Shown here in pieces: positions 11,658-21,840 of a stretch of 64,000 nucleotides of DNA; the stretch's first letter is position 1; each line of letters starts with the position of its first letter. The stretch comes from Cupriavidus nantongensis. GTDB taxonomy: Bacteria > Pseudomonadota > Gammaproteobacteria > Burkholderiales > Burkholderiaceae. A program made the position numbers and the translations under genes. The stretch lies in contig NZ_CP014844.1 of the NCBI RefSeq assembly GCF_001598055.1, positions 3,003,642-3,067,641 on the forward strand. The letters are read 5' to 3'. The notes below the pieces were generated by a model that searched no databases, was not told the DNA's origin, and saw nothing but the letters and a program-made list of their open reading frames with translations.

Positions 11658-12749
11658 TTAGTCTTGTGAGGTTTGGGACCCGGCGGCCTGGCCGCGCAGG
11701 CGGCGTTCCAGCGCCACCACGCGTTCGCGCAGCTTGCTCAGGCCGCGCACGATGGCTGCGTTGCGCTCCCACTCGCCGTGCGGCAGGAACGGGAACACGC
11801 TGGTGAAATGGCCGCCGGGCTTGGTAATGGATTTGGTGATCGAGGTGCCGCCCGACACCGTGGTGCGGTCGGCAATGCTCAGGTGGCCGGCAAAGTTGGC
11901 GGCACCGCCGATCACGCAGAAGCGGCCGATGCGCGTGCTGCCCGACACCGCGGCGCAGCCGGCGATGACCGTGTGCGCGCCGACCCGCACGTTGTGCGCG
12001 ATCTGGACCTGGTTGTCGATCTTGCAGCCGTCCTCGATCACGGTGTCGGCCATGGCGCCGCGGTCGATCGCGGTATTGGCCCCGACCTCGACGTCCTGGC
12101 CCAGCACCGCGCGCCCGGTTTGCGGGATCTTCACGTATTCGACGCCGGTGGCGCTGATGTCCGGCGCGAAGCCGAAGCCGTCGGCACCGATCACCACGCC
12201 GCTGTGCAGGATGGCGCGGGCGCCGACCACGCAGTGGTGGTAGACCGAGACATTGGCGTAGAGCAGTGAATCGTCGCCGATCTCGACATGTGCGCCGACA
12301 TAGCCGTTGGCCAGGATGCGCACGCGCTCGCCCAGGCGCGCGCCGGCTTCGATGACCACGTTGGGGCCGATATAGCACGAGGCCGGCACCACCGCGTCGG
12401 GCGCCACGGTGGCGCGCGCGTCGATGCCGGTGCGCGCGTCGGTATTGGCGGCGCGGTCGAAACGCTGCGCCACGCGGGCAAAGCATACGTAGGGATTGCG
12501 CGCCACCAGCCAGTTGCGGCCGTCGGCCTTGCCTTCGGCGCGCACGCGCTCGAGATCGGCGGCCGAGACGATCACGGCGCCGGCCCTGGCGTCCAGCGCC
12601 TGCTGCAGGTAGAGCGGATTGGACAGGAACGAGAGCTCGCCCGGTCCGGCCTGGTCCAGGGGGGCCAGGCCGGTGATCGCCAGGTCGGGGTCACCCACAA
12701 CCTGCGCGCCGTTCTCGGTGGCGAGCTGACCCAGTGTGGGTGTCTGCAT
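11658..12749 (-). CDS. lpxD: UDP-3-O-acylglucosamine N-acyltransferase
   Basis: 363-residue LpxD, adding the N-linked 3-hydroxyacyl chain to UDP-3-O-acylglucosamine. An N-terminal uridine-binding domain (residues 1-105) is followed by hexapeptide repeats (ARATVAPDAVVPASCYIGP onwards) with the catalytic His in the VYHHCVVG area, and a C-terminal helical region (RERVVALERRLRGQ). Length is slightly above E. coli (341). The AGGAAG ribosome site precedes the ATG. Confidence 0.96.
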   Translation of the reverse strand: MQTPTLGQLATENGAQVVGDPDLAITGLAPLDQAGPGELSFLSNPLYLQQALDARAGAVIVSAADLERVRAEGKADGRNWLVARNPYVCFARVAQRFDRAANTDARTGIDARATVAPDAVVPASCYIGPNVVIEAGARLGERVRILANGYVGAHVEIGDDSLLYANVSVYHHCVVGARAILHSGVVIGADGFGFAPDISATGVEYVKIPQTGRAVLGQDVEVGANTAIDRGAMADTVIEDGCKIDNQVQIAHNVRVGAHTVIAGCAAVSGSTRIGRFCVIGGAANFAGHLSIADRTTVSGGTSITKSITKPGGHFTSVFPFLPHGEWERNAAIVRGLSKLRERVVALERRLRGQAAGSQTSQD

Positions 12750-12769
12750 GGCGGTACTTCCTGATGAAA

Positions 12770-12797
12770 GAACGAAGGAACGAACGAAGGAGCGAAG
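12770..12797. repeat. Imperfect GAAC/GAAG tetranucleotide tract
   Basis: Seven tetramers (GAAC, GAAG, GAAC, GAAC, GAAG, GAGC, GAAG) occupy most of the 61-bp gap between skp and lpxD, upstream of the lpxD ribosome binding site. The tract is imperfect, so slippage should be slow. Confidence 0.6.
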
Positions 12798-12810
12798 CAG
12801 CGGCGGCGGC

Positions 12811-13338
12811 TTACTTGCTGCCGGCGTTCAGCACCTTCATCACGTCGTCGGTGATATCGATGCGCGGATTCACGTACACCGCTTCCTGCACGATCAGGTC
12901 GTACTTGCGCTGTTCGGCGAGCTGGCGGATCACGCGGTTGGCGCGCTCCAGCACCTGGGCCAGTTCCTCGTTGCGGCGCTGGTTCAGGTCCTCGCGGAAC
13001 TCGCGCTGCTTGCGCTGGAACTCGCGGTCCAGGTCAGCCACTTCGCGCTGGCGGCGCTGGCGGTCGGAATCGGCCAGCACGGCCGTGTCCTTGTCCAGCT
13101 TGTCGGCCATGCCCTTGATCTTCTGGGCCATGTCCTGCAGCTCGCGGTCGCGCTTGGAGAACTCCTGCTCCAGCTTGACCTGGGCCGCCTTGGCCGGCTG
13201 CGAATCGCGCAGGATGCGCTCGGAATTGACCGCGGCGATGCGCGCTTCCTGGGCCGAGGCCGGCAGCGCGGCACACAGCGCCGCGGTGGCGAGCGCGGCG
13301 GCGCCCAGGGACTTGACCAGTTTGGATGTTGTAGTCAT
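12811..13338 (-). CDS. skp: OmpH/Skp family periplasmic chaperone
   Basis: 175-residue Skp-type holdase that escorts unfolded outer-membrane proteins to BamA. The signal peptide spans residues 1-29 (cleavage near ASAQ-EA). The mature part, from ARIAAVNSERILRDSQPAKA, is mostly long charged helices (residues 60-145), matching the tentacle arms of the Skp trimer. It sits between bamA (22 bp upstream) and lpxD, the usual order. Confidence 0.95.
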   Translation of the reverse strand: MTTTSKLVKSLGAAALATAALCAALPASAQEARIAAVNSERILRDSQPAKAAQVKLEQEFSKRDRELQDMAQKIKGMADKLDKDTAVLADSDRQRRQREVADLDREFQRKQREFREDLNQRRNEELAQVLERANRVIRQLAEQRKYDLIVQEAVYVNPRIDITDDVMKVLNAGSK

Positions 13339-13360
13339 GAAAACAGATCCTTTTTCAGAA

Positions 13361-15694
13361 TCAGAATGCCGTGCCGATCTGGAACTGGAAGCGCTGGACC
13401 TTGTCGTTGGGGTCGCGCCTGAGCGGGAAGCCCATGCTGAGCTTCAGCGGCCCGATCGGCGACAGCCACGACATGCCGAAGCCGGTCGAGTACTTCAGGT
13501 CGCTGAAGCTCAGCGGCTCGCCTTCCTGATAGACGTTACCGAAGTCGAAGAAGGTGAACAGACGCAGCGTGCGGTCCACGCCCGAGCCCGGCAGCGGGAA
13601 GATGAATTCCACGTTGCCGATCATCTTGGAGGCGCCGCCCACCGGGTTGCCGTTCTGGTCCTTCGGACCCAGCGTGCTGGTCTGGTAGCCGCGCACCGAG
13701 CCGATACCGCCGGCGTAGAAGTACTTGAACACCGGGAACGGCGTGTTGCCGTAGCCGTGGCCGTAGGCGACCTCGCCGTTCAGTGCCAGCGTGAAGGCCT
13801 TCGAGATCGGGTAGAAGTACTGCTGCTGCACGCTGGCGCGGTAGTACTGGGTATCGCCGCCCGGCAGGCCGACTTCCAGGTTGGCCTGGGTGTACGGGCC
13901 CTTGGTCGGGACCAGCGCGCTGTCGCGGCGGTCACGCGCCCAGCCGATCGTGAACGGGAAGTTGTTGATGCCGTCGCCGGAGTTCTTGCCGATCTGGTTC
14001 AGCCAGTTCTTGTACTGGGTCGGCGTGTTGACCGAGGTGTACACCTGGGTGCGTTCGTAGCCGATGCCGAAGAACACGGTATCGACTTCCGAGAACGGCA
14101 CGCCGAACTTGAAGCCGCCGCCGGCCGAGACGATCTTGTAGTCCTGGTCGCCGGTGTAGTACAGCGGGCGCGAGGTACGGTAGTAGATATCGGTCGAGCG
14201 GCTGATGCCGTCCACCGTGAAGTACGGGTCGTACTGCGTCAGCGCGATGGTGCGGAACGACTTGGCGGTGTTCACGTCCAGGCCCAGGCTGGTACCCGAG
14301 CCGAACACGTTGTCCTGGCGCAGGCCGGCCTGCAGCACCAGCTTGTCGGTCGACGAGAAGCCCACGCCCAGGCTGATCTGGCCGGTCGGCTTTTCGGTCA
14401 CGTTGACGTTCACATCGACCTGGTCGGGCGCGCCGGGCACGTCCTCGGTGGTGATGTTGGTGTCGGTGAAGTAGCCGGTACGGTTGATGCGCGCCTGCGA
14501 CTGCTGCAGCTTTTCGCTGTCGAACCACGAGCTTTCCATCTGGCGCATCTCGCGCCGCACCACTTCGTCGCGGGTCTTGCTGTTGCCGACGACGTTGACG
14601 CGGCGCACGTAGACGCGGCGGCCCGGATCGACCATCAGGGTCAGCGCGACTTCACGCTTTTCCTTGTCGATCTGCGGCTGCGGGTTGATGGTGGTGAACG
14701 CGTAGCCATAGGTGCCGAGCAGGTCGGTAATGGCCTTGGTGCTCTGCGTCAGCTTCTCGGACGAGAAAATATCGCCCTTCTTCAGCTGCAGCAGCTTTTC
14801 CATTTCCTCCTGCTTGCCCAGCAGCTCGCCGGCCAGGCGCACGTCGGACACCTTGTACTGCTCGCCTTCCTTGATGTTCAGCGTCAGGAAGATGTCTTTC
14901 TTGTCGGGCGTGATCGAGACCTGGGTCGATTCGATGGCGAATTCCAGGTAGCCGCGGTTCAGGTAGTACGAGCGCAGCGCTTCCAGGTCGGCGGTCAGCT
15001 TCTGCTTCGAGTACAGGTCGTTCTTGGTGTACCACGACAGCCAGTTGGGCGTGGACAGCTGCATCTCGTCGCGCAGCGTGCTTTCCTTGAAGGCCTTGTT
15101 GCCGACGATATTGATCTGGCGGATCTTGGCGACCGGGCCTTCGTCGACGTTGAACACCACCGAGACGCGGTTGCGGTCGACCGGCGTGATCGTGGTCTGC
15201 ACGTCGGCGGCATAGTAGCCGCGCGCGACGTACTGGCGCTTGAGCTCCTGCTCGGCCTTGTCGATCAGCGCCTTGTCGTAGTAGCGGGCCTCGGCCACGC
15301 CGACCGCGCGCAGCGAGCGGCGCAGCGTGTCCTTGTCGAATTCCTTGATGCCGACGAACTCGAGCTGCGAGATCGCAGGGCGCTCTTCGACCTGCACCAC
15401 CAGCACGCCTTCCTCGGCGCGGATCTGCACGTCCTTGAAGAAGCCGGTATTGTAGAGGGCACGGATGGCATCGGCACCCTTGTCATCGGTGAAGGTTTCA
15501 CCGACGCGCACCGGCAGGTAGCCAAACACGGTACCCGGTTCGACGCGTTGCAGTCCCTCAACGCGGATGTCCCTGACGACGAACGGATCGGCAGCCCAGC
15601 CCGCCGGGCTCCAGGCTGCAATAACGGCACTCGCCAGCAAGCCCAGCGAAATGCGCTTATGTCTGATCAATGTTGATCCCCTCTTTGATTCCAT
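13361..15694 (-). CDS. bamA: Outer membrane protein assembly factor BamA
   Basis: 777-residue Omp85 protein, core of the BAM complex inserting beta-barrels into the outer membrane. After a signal peptide (cleavage near GWA-ADP, about residue 35) come five POTRA domains (about 36-430; first FVVRDIRVEGLQRVEPGTVF) and a 16-strand barrel ending in Phe (FQFQIGTAF). The VRGY motif of loop 6 is seen in GSVRGYQTSTLGP. Start choice is open: ATG at 15694 has a weak distant GGAG, while TTG at 15670 has a strong AGAGGGG site 7 bases away and gives a cleaner signal peptide (IRHKRISLGLLASAV). The TTG start may be the real one. Confidence 0.95.
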   Translation of the reverse strand: MESKRGSTLIRHKRISLGLLASAVIAAWSPAGWAADPFVVRDIRVEGLQRVEPGTVFGYLPVRVGETFTDDKGADAIRALYNTGFFKDVQIRAEEGVLVVQVEERPAISQLEFVGIKEFDKDTLRRSLRAVGVAEARYYDKALIDKAEQELKRQYVARGYYAADVQTTITPVDRNRVSVVFNVDEGPVAKIRQINIVGNKAFKESTLRDEMQLSTPNWLSWYTKNDLYSKQKLTADLEALRSYYLNRGYLEFAIESTQVSITPDKKDIFLTLNIKEGEQYKVSDVRLAGELLGKQEEMEKLLQLKKGDIFSSEKLTQSTKAITDLLGTYGYAFTTINPQPQIDKEKREVALTLMVDPGRRVYVRRVNVVGNSKTRDEVVRREMRQMESSWFDSEKLQQSQARINRTGYFTDTNITTEDVPGAPDQVDVNVNVTEKPTGQISLGVGFSSTDKLVLQAGLRQDNVFGSGTSLGLDVNTAKSFRTIALTQYDPYFTVDGISRSTDIYYRTSRPLYYTGDQDYKIVSAGGGFKFGVPFSEVDTVFFGIGYERTQVYTSVNTPTQYKNWLNQIGKNSGDGINNFPFTIGWARDRRDSALVPTKGPYTQANLEVGLPGGDTQYYRASVQQQYFYPISKAFTLALNGEVAYGHGYGNTPFPVFKYFYAGGIGSVRGYQTSTLGPKDQNGNPVGGASKMIGNVEFIFPLPGSGVDRTLRLFTFFDFGNVYQEGEPLSFSDLKYSTGFGMSWLSPIGPLKLSMGFPLRRDPNDKVQRFQFQIGTAF

Positions 15695-15794
15695 CCAGGA
15701 TTGCGCTCCGATGCCTCATTGGACTGCGCCTGGCAAATGGCGTCCCCGGCGACGGTGTCCGACGACACCACCACCTCCTTGCCGACACACGTTT

Positions 15795-17198
15795 CTAGCC
15801 GTTCGCCAGAAACATTCGGCTGACGTCATTGAACAAAGCGAGCGAAGTCAGGAGCAAGATGCAGGCGATGCCAACCTTCTGCAGCATTGCCTGCCAGTGG
15901 TCTGGGACGGGCCGGCCAGTCAAAAATTCCACGCAATAATACAGCAAATGCCCCCCATCCAAAACCGGAATGGGTAACAAATTGAGTACGCCAAGACTAA
16001 CGCTGACCAGCGCCAGGAAGCTGACAAAGGCCTGTATGCCGAGGTTCGCGGCACGCCCGGCGTAGTCGGCCACGGTCAGCGGCCCGCTCAGGTTCTGCAG
16101 CGAAGCCTGCCCCACCAGCATCTTGCCCAGCAGCTTGAGCGACAGCACGCTGGTATCCCAGACCTGCCCCGCCGCGCGCGCCAGCGCCTGGTCCGGCCGG
16201 TAGCGCACGGTCTCCATCTGCACCGCCTGGGTCAGCGCCGCGCCCAGCTTGCCAGTGGGCGCCGATGCGCTGGCGCTGCCGTCGGTGGCGCCGTCGCGCG
16301 CCGCGGCGGTGTCGAGCGTGACCGGCACGTCCAGGCGCTGGCCGTCGCGCTCGACGCCCAGCGTCACGGCCTGGCCCGGCTGGCTGCGCACCGCCTTGAT
16401 CAGCGCGCTGGCCTGCGTCAGCGGGCTGCCCTGCCAGGCCACGATGCGGTCGCCCTTGCGCAGCCCGGCGCGTTCGGCGGCCGAATCCGGCAGCACCTCG
16501 GTGATCGTCACCGGCCCGCCCTTCAGGTTCAGGCCGATCGTGGCGAGCGGGTCCTGCTCGGGATTGCCGCCGGTATTGGGCAGGCGCGGCAGCGTGACGT
16601 CGCGCTCGGCACCGTCGGCGCCGCGCACGCGCAGCACCGCGCGCGCATCGCCGAAGCCTTCGGCGAACACCGCCATGCGCAGGTCGTTCCAGGAGCGGAT
16701 CGGCTCGGTATGGCCGTTGGCGGTCAGCGACAGCACCCGGTCGCCTTCGCGCACGCCGGCCTGCGCCGCCATGGTGCCGGCCGCGGGCGCCGCCACCACC
16801 GGCACGGGCTCGCGCATGCCGCCGGCGAACAGCGCGAAATACAGCACGATCGCCAGCGCGAAGTTGGCCAGCGGGCCGGCCGCGACGATGGCGAAGCGCT
16901 TGCCCACCGGCTGGCGATTGAACGCACGCGGCAGGTCGGCCGGGTCGATGGGCGTGTCGCGCGCGGGATCGAGCTCGCGCTCGTCGAGCATCTTGACGTA
17001 GCCGCCCAGCGGGATCGCGGCCACGGTCCATTCGGTGCGGTCGCGGCTTTTCGAGATCCAGCGCAGCAGCGGCCGCCCGAAGCCGATGGAAAAACGCAGC
17101 ACCTTCACGCCGCAGGCGCGCGCGGCCAGGTAGTGGCCCATCTCGTGCACATAGATCAGCACGCACAGGGCAACGATGAAAGCGAGTACGGTTTGCAT
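15795..17198 (-). CDS. rseP: RIP metalloprotease RseP
   Basis: 467-residue site-2 intramembrane zinc protease that cleaves anti-sigma factor RseA to release sigma E and clears signal peptides. The HEMGH zinc motif lies at residues 18-22 in the first membrane helix; the third ligand is in NLLPIPVLDGGHLLYY near the C-terminus. Two periplasmic PDZ domains occupy the middle (one around GVREGDRVLSLTANG, one around AERAGLRKGDRIVAWQGSPL). An Ala/Ser-rich insert (DGATDGSASASAPTG) follows the second PDZ. It lies between dxr and bamA as in most proteobacteria. Confidence 0.96.
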   Translation of the reverse strand: MQTVLAFIVALCVLIYVHEMGHYLAARACGVKVLRFSIGFGRPLLRWISKSRDRTEWTVAAIPLGGYVKMLDERELDPARDTPIDPADLPRAFNRQPVGKRFAIVAAGPLANFALAIVLYFALFAGGMREPVPVVAAPAAGTMAAQAGVREGDRVLSLTANGHTEPIRSWNDLRMAVFAEGFGDARAVLRVRGADGAERDVTLPRLPNTGGNPEQDPLATIGLNLKGGPVTITEVLPDSAAERAGLRKGDRIVAWQGSPLTQASALIKAVRSQPGQAVTLGVERDGQRLDVPVTLDTAAARDGATDGSASASAPTGKLGAALTQAVQMETVRYRPDQALARAAGQVWDTSVLSLKLLGKMLVGQASLQNLSGPLTVADYAGRAANLGIQAFVSFLALVSVSLGVLNLLPIPVLDGGHLLYYCVEFLTGRPVPDHWQAMLQKVGIACILLLTSLALFNDVSRMFLANG

Positions 17199-17312
17199 GG
17201 TGCGGGACGTCGGTAAGGTCGCTGGGCCGGGCTGCGCGGCCCCGTACGGTGACTACGGGGACCGGCCGGCGCAGGCGCTATTGTCGCAGATGCGGCAGGC
17301 CGCCCCGCCGGA

Positions 17313-18494
17313 TCAGCGGGCCGCGGCCCGCGCGGTGACGCCAGCCTTGGCCGCCTCGCGCGCCAGCGCATCGGCGGCGAGCACGGCCTCGAGCGTATCG
17401 GCGGGGCCGCTCGGTGCTTCCTCCAGCACCTGGCGCACGATGCCGGCGATATCGGTAAAGCGCACCTGGCCCGCAAGGAATGCTTCCACCGCCACTTCAT
17501 TGGCAGCATTGAGCACCGCCGGCGCCACCCCCGCCGCGCGCAGCGCGTCGAAGGCCAGTCCCAGGCACGGGAACCGCACCAGGTCCGGCTTCTCGAAGTG
17601 CAGGCCGCCGGCGAGGGTCAGGTCGAGCGGGGTCACGCCCGCGTCGATCCGCTCGGGATAGGCCAGGCCATAGGCGATCGGCGTGCGCATGTCGGGGTTG
17701 CCCAGCTGCGCCAGCACCGAGCCGTCGGTATAGGCCACCATCGAATGCACGATGCTCTGCGGGTGGATCAGCACCTCGATGCGCTCGGCCGGGGCGCCGA
17801 ACAGCCAGTGCGCCTCGATCACCTCGAGGCCCTTGTTCATCATGGTGGCGGAGTCGACCGAGATCTTGCGGCCCATGACCCAGTTGGGATGGGCGCAGGC
17901 CTGGTCGGGCGAGATATCGTGCAGCGTGGCCGGGTCGCGCGTGCGGAACGGCCCGCCCGACGCGGTCAGCAGCACCTTGGCCACGCCGCGGCCGTAGCGC
18001 GGGTCGTCGGCGGGCAGGCACTGGAAGATGGCGTTGTGCTCGCTGTCGATCGGCAGCAGCGTGGCGCCGTGCTCGCGCACCGCGTCCATGAAGATGCGCC
18101 CGGACATCACCAGCGCTTCCTTGTTGGCCAGCAGCACGCGCTTGCCCGCGCGCGCCGCCGCCAGCGTCGGGCGCAGGCCGGCCGCGCCGACGATCGCGGC
18201 CATCACCGCATCGGTTTGCGCATCGGCGGCGATGGATTCGAGCGCGGCTTCGCCGTAGCTGACCTCGGTCGGCACGCCGGCGGCGCGCAGCAGCGCTTCG
18301 AGTTCGCGCGCCGCCTCGGCCGTCCCGACCACGGCGCGCGCCGGGCGGAACTCGATGCACTGGTCGGCCAGCTTGCGCACCTGCCGATGGGCGCTGAGCG
18401 CATGCGCCGCGTAACGGCCGGGATGGCGCCGGATCACGTCGAGCGTGCTTTCGCCGATGGAGCCGGTGGCGCCCAGGATGGTGATGCGATGCAT
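17313..18494 (-). CDS. dxr: 1-deoxy-D-xylulose-5-phosphate reductoisomerase
   Basis: 393-residue Dxr (IspC), the committed step of the MEP isoprenoid pathway: NADPH-dependent conversion of DXP to MEP. The nucleotide-binding [13 protein letters not shown] lies at residues 8-20; metal and substrate motifs are [15 protein letters not shown] and [20 protein letters not shown]. The product feeds UppS through farnesyl-PP, and uppS is in the same series. The ATG at 18494 fits the family start ([10 protein letters not shown]). Confidence 0.97.
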   Translation of the reverse strand: MHRITILGATGSIGESTLDVIRRHPGRYAAHALSAHRQVRKLADQCIEFRPARAVVGTAEAARELEALLRAAGVPTEVSYGEAALESIAADAQTDAVMAAIVGAAGLRPTLAAARAGKRVLLANKEALVMSGRIFMDAVREHGATLLPIDSEHNAIFQCLPADDPRYGRGVAKVLLTASGGPFRTRDPATLHDISPDQACAHPNWVMGRKISVDSATMMNKGLEVIEAHWLFGAPAERIEVLIHPQSIVHSMVAYTDGSVLAQLGNPDMRTPIAYGLAYPERIDAGVTPLDLTLAGGLHFEKPDLVRFPCLGLAFDALRAAGVAPAVLNAANEVAVEAFLAGQVRFTDIAGIVRQVLEEAPSGPADTLEAVLAADALAREAAKAGVTARAAAR

Positions 18495-18505
18495 AGCAGA
18501 CGGCT

Positions 18506-19327
18506 TCAGAGAAAAATCAGCATCAGCGCGGCCAGCGGGAACACCGGCAGCAAGGCGTCGATGCGGTCCAGCACGCCGCCATGGCCGGGCAGCAGCCGGC
18601 TGCTGTCCTTCTTGCCGACCTGGCGCTTGAGCAGGGATTCGAACAGGTCGCCCACCACGCTGGCCGCGACCAGCAGCGTGGTCAGCGCGGCGACGAAGCC
18701 TAGCCCGCCGCGGTCGCCCATCACCGAGAACCAGGTCGGGGCAAAGGCATGGGTGGCCGCCAGCGCGAGGCCGATCGCCAGCGCCAGCAGCCAGCCGCCG
18801 ATGGCGCCTTCCCACGACTTGCCCGGGCTGATGCCGGGCGCCAGCTTGCGCCGGCCGATGGCCTTGCCGGTGAAATACGCGCCGATATCGGCGGCCCATA
18901 CCAGCACCGCGGCGGTCAGCAGCACGCCGATGCCGGCGCCGCGCAGGACCATGGTGGCATGGGCAAACGCGGGCAGCATCACCAGCCCCAGCACCGCGCC
19001 CAGCGCGGTGAAGGCCGGGGTCGCGGTGCGCACGCCGCGCGCCAGCAGCACCACCGCAACGCCCCAGCACACCACCGCGGCCTCGAGCAGCCAGGTGATG
19101 GCGTGGCGCTGCGGCAGGTCATGCCAGGTCATGGTGGCGATCAGGCAGGCCAGCGCATAGACATAGGGCCACGGCCCGCGCAGTCCGATCAGGCGGCCGA
19201 ATTCCCAGCCGGCCAGCAGCACGATCACGCCGAGCAGTCCCGCCAGGCCCGCCGGCGGCGCCAGGAACAGGATCGGCAGGATCAGCAGCAACAGGCACAG
19301 GGCGGTGATGACGCGGGTGAGGAGCAT
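18506..19327 (-). CDS. cdsA: Phosphatidate cytidylyltransferase (housekeeping)
   Basis: 273-residue polytopic enzyme making CDP-diacylglycerol from phosphatidic acid and CTP. About eight membrane helices; the C-terminal signature is complete: [20 protein letters not shown] followed by GGVLDRID. Placement between uppS and dxr is the classical one, so this is the essential copy. A second, divergent CdsA-like gene lies at 55098-56060. Confidence 0.96.
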   Translation of the reverse strand: MLLTRVITALCLLLLILPILFLAPPAGLAGLLGVIVLLAGWEFGRLIGLRGPWPYVYALACLIATMTWHDLPQRHAITWLLEAAVVCWGVAVVLLARGVRTATPAFTALGAVLGLVMLPAFAHATMVLRGAGIGVLLTAAVLVWAADIGAYFTGKAIGRRKLAPGISPGKSWEGAIGGWLLALAIGLALAATHAFAPTWFSVMGDRGGLGFVAALTTLLVAASVVGDLFESLLKRQVGKKDSSRLLPGHGGVLDRIDALLPVFPLAALMLIFL

Positions 19328-19363
19328 GCGCTGCGGTCCCGTGAAAAGTTGGAGTGGCCGGGC

Positions 19364-20134
19364 TCAGGCAGTACCCGAAAGACCGGGCGCGACCAGCTGC
19401 GCGCTGGTGCGGCCGAAGCGGCGTTCGCGCTGGCGGTACGAGGCGAAGGCCTTGTCGAGTTCCGCGGCGTCGAAGTCCGGCCAGTAGACGTCGGTAAAGT
19501 ACAGCTCGGAATAGGCGAGCTGCCACAGCAGGAAATTGCTGATGCGCTGTTCGCCGCCGGTGCGGATGAACAGGTCCGGCTCCGGCGCATAGGCCATCGC
19601 CAGGTGCGGGGCCAGCAGCGATTCGTCGATGGTTTCGGGATCGAGCATGGGCGAGCGCGCCAGCATCTTGCGCATGGCCTGCAGCAGGTCCCAGCGCCCG
19701 CCGTAGTTGGCGGCGATGGTGACGGTCAGGCCGGTATTGCCGGCGGTGCGCGCCTCGGCATCCTTGATCAGCCGCTGGATGCGCGGGCTGAAGCGGCTCA
19801 GGTCGCCCACCACCCGCAGCCGGATGTTGTTGGCGTGCATCTTCACCACTTCGCGCCGCAGCGACATCATGAACAGCCGCATCAGGAACGAGACCTCGTC
19901 GGCCGGACGGCGCCAGTTCTCGGAACTGAACGCGAACAGCGTCAGGTACTGCACGCCCCGGGCGGCGCAGGCTTCCACCACCGCGCGCACAGCGTCCAGC
20001 CCGCGGCTGTGCCCCGCCACGCGCGGCAGGTGCCGCTGGGTCGCCCAGCGGCCGTTGCCGTCCATGATGATGGCAACATGCCGGGGCACGTAGGAAGTAT
20101 CGGGTACGGCAAGCGTCGAGCTGATGTGCTGCAT
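19364..20134 (-). CDS. uppS: Undecaprenyl diphosphate synthase
   Basis: 256-residue cis-prenyltransferase adding eight isopentenyl units to farnesyl-PP to make the C55 carrier for peptidoglycan and O-antigen. The catalytic block [20 protein letters not shown] starts near residue 19, and the C-terminal [20 protein letters not shown] is diagnostic. The family length is normal. It lies 36 bp upstream of cdsA and 46 bp after frr. Confidence 0.97.
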   Translation of the reverse strand: MQHISSTLAVPDTSYVPRHVAIIMDGNGRWATQRHLPRVAGHSRGLDAVRAVVEACAARGVQYLTLFAFSSENWRRPADEVSFLMRLFMMSLRREVVKMHANNIRLRVVGDLSRFSPRIQRLIKDAEARTAGNTGLTVTIAANYGGRWDLLQAMRKMLARSPMLDPETIDESLLAPHLAMAYAPEPDLFIRTGGEQRISNFLLWQLAYSELYFTDVYWPDFDAAELDKAFASYRQRERRFGRTSAQLVAPGLSGTA

Positions 20135-20180
20135 GGGCGTGAGACGGTCGCTGACAGACCCGGCAAGGCCGGGACGGGCG

Positions 20181-20741
20181 TCAGACCGTCATGATCTCCT
20201 TCTCTTTTTCGGCGACCATCTTGTCGATCTCGGCCACGTACTTGTCGGTCAGTTTCTGCACCTCGTCCTGGCCGCGGCGCTCTTCGTCCTCGGAAATGGC
20301 CTTGTCCTTGACCAGCTTCTTGAACTGCTCGTTGGCATCGCGGCGCAGGTTGCGCACCGCCACCTTGGCACCCTCGGCCTCGCCCTTGACGACCTTGGTC
20401 AGCTCCTTGCGGCGCTCTTCGGTCAGTGCAGGCATCGGCACTCGGATCACGTCGCCCATGGTGGCCGGGTTCAGCCCCAGGTCGCAATCGCGGATGGCCT
20501 TCTCGACCGCGCCCACCATTTTCTTTTCCCACGGCTGCACCGTGATGGTACGGGCATCGGCCAGGCCGATCGCCGCCACCTGGCTGATGGGCACCATCGA
20601 ACCGTAGTAATCCACCTGAACGTGGTCAAGCAGGCCGGTATGGGCACGGCCGGTGCGGATCTTAGCCAGATCGGCCTTGAAGGCTTCGATCGACTTCTGC
20701 ATTTTCTGCTCGACGCTCTTCTTTGTGTCGGCGACGCTCAT
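20181..20741 (-). CDS. frr: Ribosome recycling factor
   Basis: 186-residue RRF that, with EF-G, splits post-termination ribosomes. Two-domain tRNA-mimic fold: the long helices (residues 1-30 and 105-185) and a beta domain with [20 protein letters not shown]. Length 186 is close to the 185 of E. coli. A GGAGG-type site (ACCTCCGG on the plus strand) lies just upstream of the start. It follows pyrH by 141 bp, with a GC-rich gap that could hold a weak attenuator. Confidence 0.97.
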   Translation of the reverse strand: MSVADTKKSVEQKMQKSIEAFKADLAKIRTGRAHTGLLDHVQVDYYGSMVPISQVAAIGLADARTITVQPWEKKMVGAVEKAIRDCDLGLNPATMGDVIRVPMPALTEERRKELTKVVKGEAEGAKVAVRNLRRDANEQFKKLVKDKAISEDEERRGQDEVQKLTDKYVAEIDKMVAEKEKEIMTV

Positions 20742-20882
20742 TTTTACCTCCGGAAATCAGCCAACCAAGATCCCCTCTGGTGGGGATCGAAAATGAATCA
20801 TTCTACTCTTTGCCCGGCTGGATACCAGCGCCCGGGCGCGGCATCCGTGGCCGGACCCACAGGTGCGGCCCGGCGCCGGGGA

Positions 20883-21593
20883 TCACACATGCACCAGCGT
20901 ACCCTCATCCTCGCCCAGGATGACGCGCTTGAGCGCGCCCGGCTTCACGATCGAGAACACCTTGATCGGCAGCTTCTGGTCGCGGCACAGCGCGAACGCG
21001 GTGGCGTCCATCACCTGCAGGTTGCGCGAGATGGCCTCGTCGAAGCTGATGGTGGTGTAGCGCGTGGCGCTGGGATCCTTCTTCGGGTCGGCGGTGTAGA
21101 CGCCGTCGACCTTGGTCGCCTTCAGCACGATCTCGGCGCCGATCTCGGAGCCGCGCAGCGCGGCCGCGGTGTCGGTGGTGAAGAACGGGTTGCCGGTGCC
21201 GGCGGCGAAGATCACCACCTTGCCCTCTTCCAGCTGGCGGATCGCGCGCGGGCGGATATAGGGCTCGACCACCTGGTCCATGCGCAGCGCCGACTGCACG
21301 CGGCCTTCGATATTGGCGTGGCGCATCGCGTCCTGCAGCGCCAGCGCGTTCATCATGGTGGCCAGCATGCCCATGTAGTCGGCGGTGGCGCGGTCCATGC
21401 CGGCAGCGCCGCCGGCGACGCCGCGGAAGATATTGCCGCCGCCGATCACCACCGCCACCTGCACGCCGAGCTTCACGATCTCGGCAATGTCGTTCACCAT
21501 CGCCTCGATGGTGGAGCGGTTGATGCCGAAGGCATCGTCGCCCATCAGGGCTTCACCGGACAGTTTCAGAAGGACGCGCTTGTAGGCTGGCAT
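20883..21593 (-). CDS. pyrH: UMP kinase
   Basis: 236-residue bacterial UMP kinase of the amino-acid kinase fold, phosphorylating UMP to UDP. Motifs [30 protein letters not shown] and [20 protein letters not shown] are seen. The ATG at 21593 has a GAGGG site six bases upstream and matches the family start; the longer frame to 21689 reads through the tandem-repeat leader. A -10 element about 250 bp upstream suggests its own promoter with a long untranslated leader. Confidence 0.97.
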   Translation of the reverse strand: MPAYKRVLLKLSGEALMGDDAFGINRSTIEAMVNDIAEIVKLGVQVAVVIGGGNIFRGVAGGAAGMDRATADYMGMLATMMNALALQDAMRHANIEGRVQSALRMDQVVEPYIRPRAIRQLEEGKVVIFAAGTGNPFFTTDTAAALRGSEIGAEIVLKATKVDGVYTADPKKDPSATRYTTISFDEAISRNLQVMDATAFALCRDQKLPIKVFSIVKPGALKRVILGEDEGTLVHV

Positions 21594-21618
21594 GTTCACC
21601 CTCGGAAGGAGCAGTTCG

Positions 21619-21660
21619 CTCGGTTGAGACGGCTCGGTCGAGACGACTCGGTTGAGACAC
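21619..21660. repeat. Three tandem 14-bp repeats in the pyrH leader
   Basis: Three head-to-tail 14-mers, CTCGGTTGAGACGG, CTCGGTCGAGACGA and CTCGGTTGAGACAC, start at 21619, 21633 and 21647. They lie 26 bp upstream of the pyrH start codon on its template side and would be transcribed in its leader. Role unknown. Confidence 0.75.
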
Positions 21661-21840
21661 TGGGACGTATGTTTTGGCACCGGCGGCACGGGTCATGGTG
21701 CCGCCGGCAGGAGGAAAGCCGGTTTTCGGGGTGCCCCGGCCGGGACCGGACCACCGCGGAAACAGACTGCTGCAATGCAACGCCGGCTGCGCCGTGGTGC
21801 ACTACTTATGCAGAGGGGCACCTTGCGGCGCCCCTGCGGC

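Noticed and set aside
12734-15676. 980-codon open frame antisense to skp and bamA
   Set aside because: Composition mirrors the bamA reading frame; no domain, starts in the lpxD-skp gap without a ribosome site.
21810-21836. Intrinsic terminator after tsf
   Set aside because: The GC stem lacks a following U run on the minus strand and lies downstream of the TATAAT of the pyrH promoter, so a leader hairpin is more likely.
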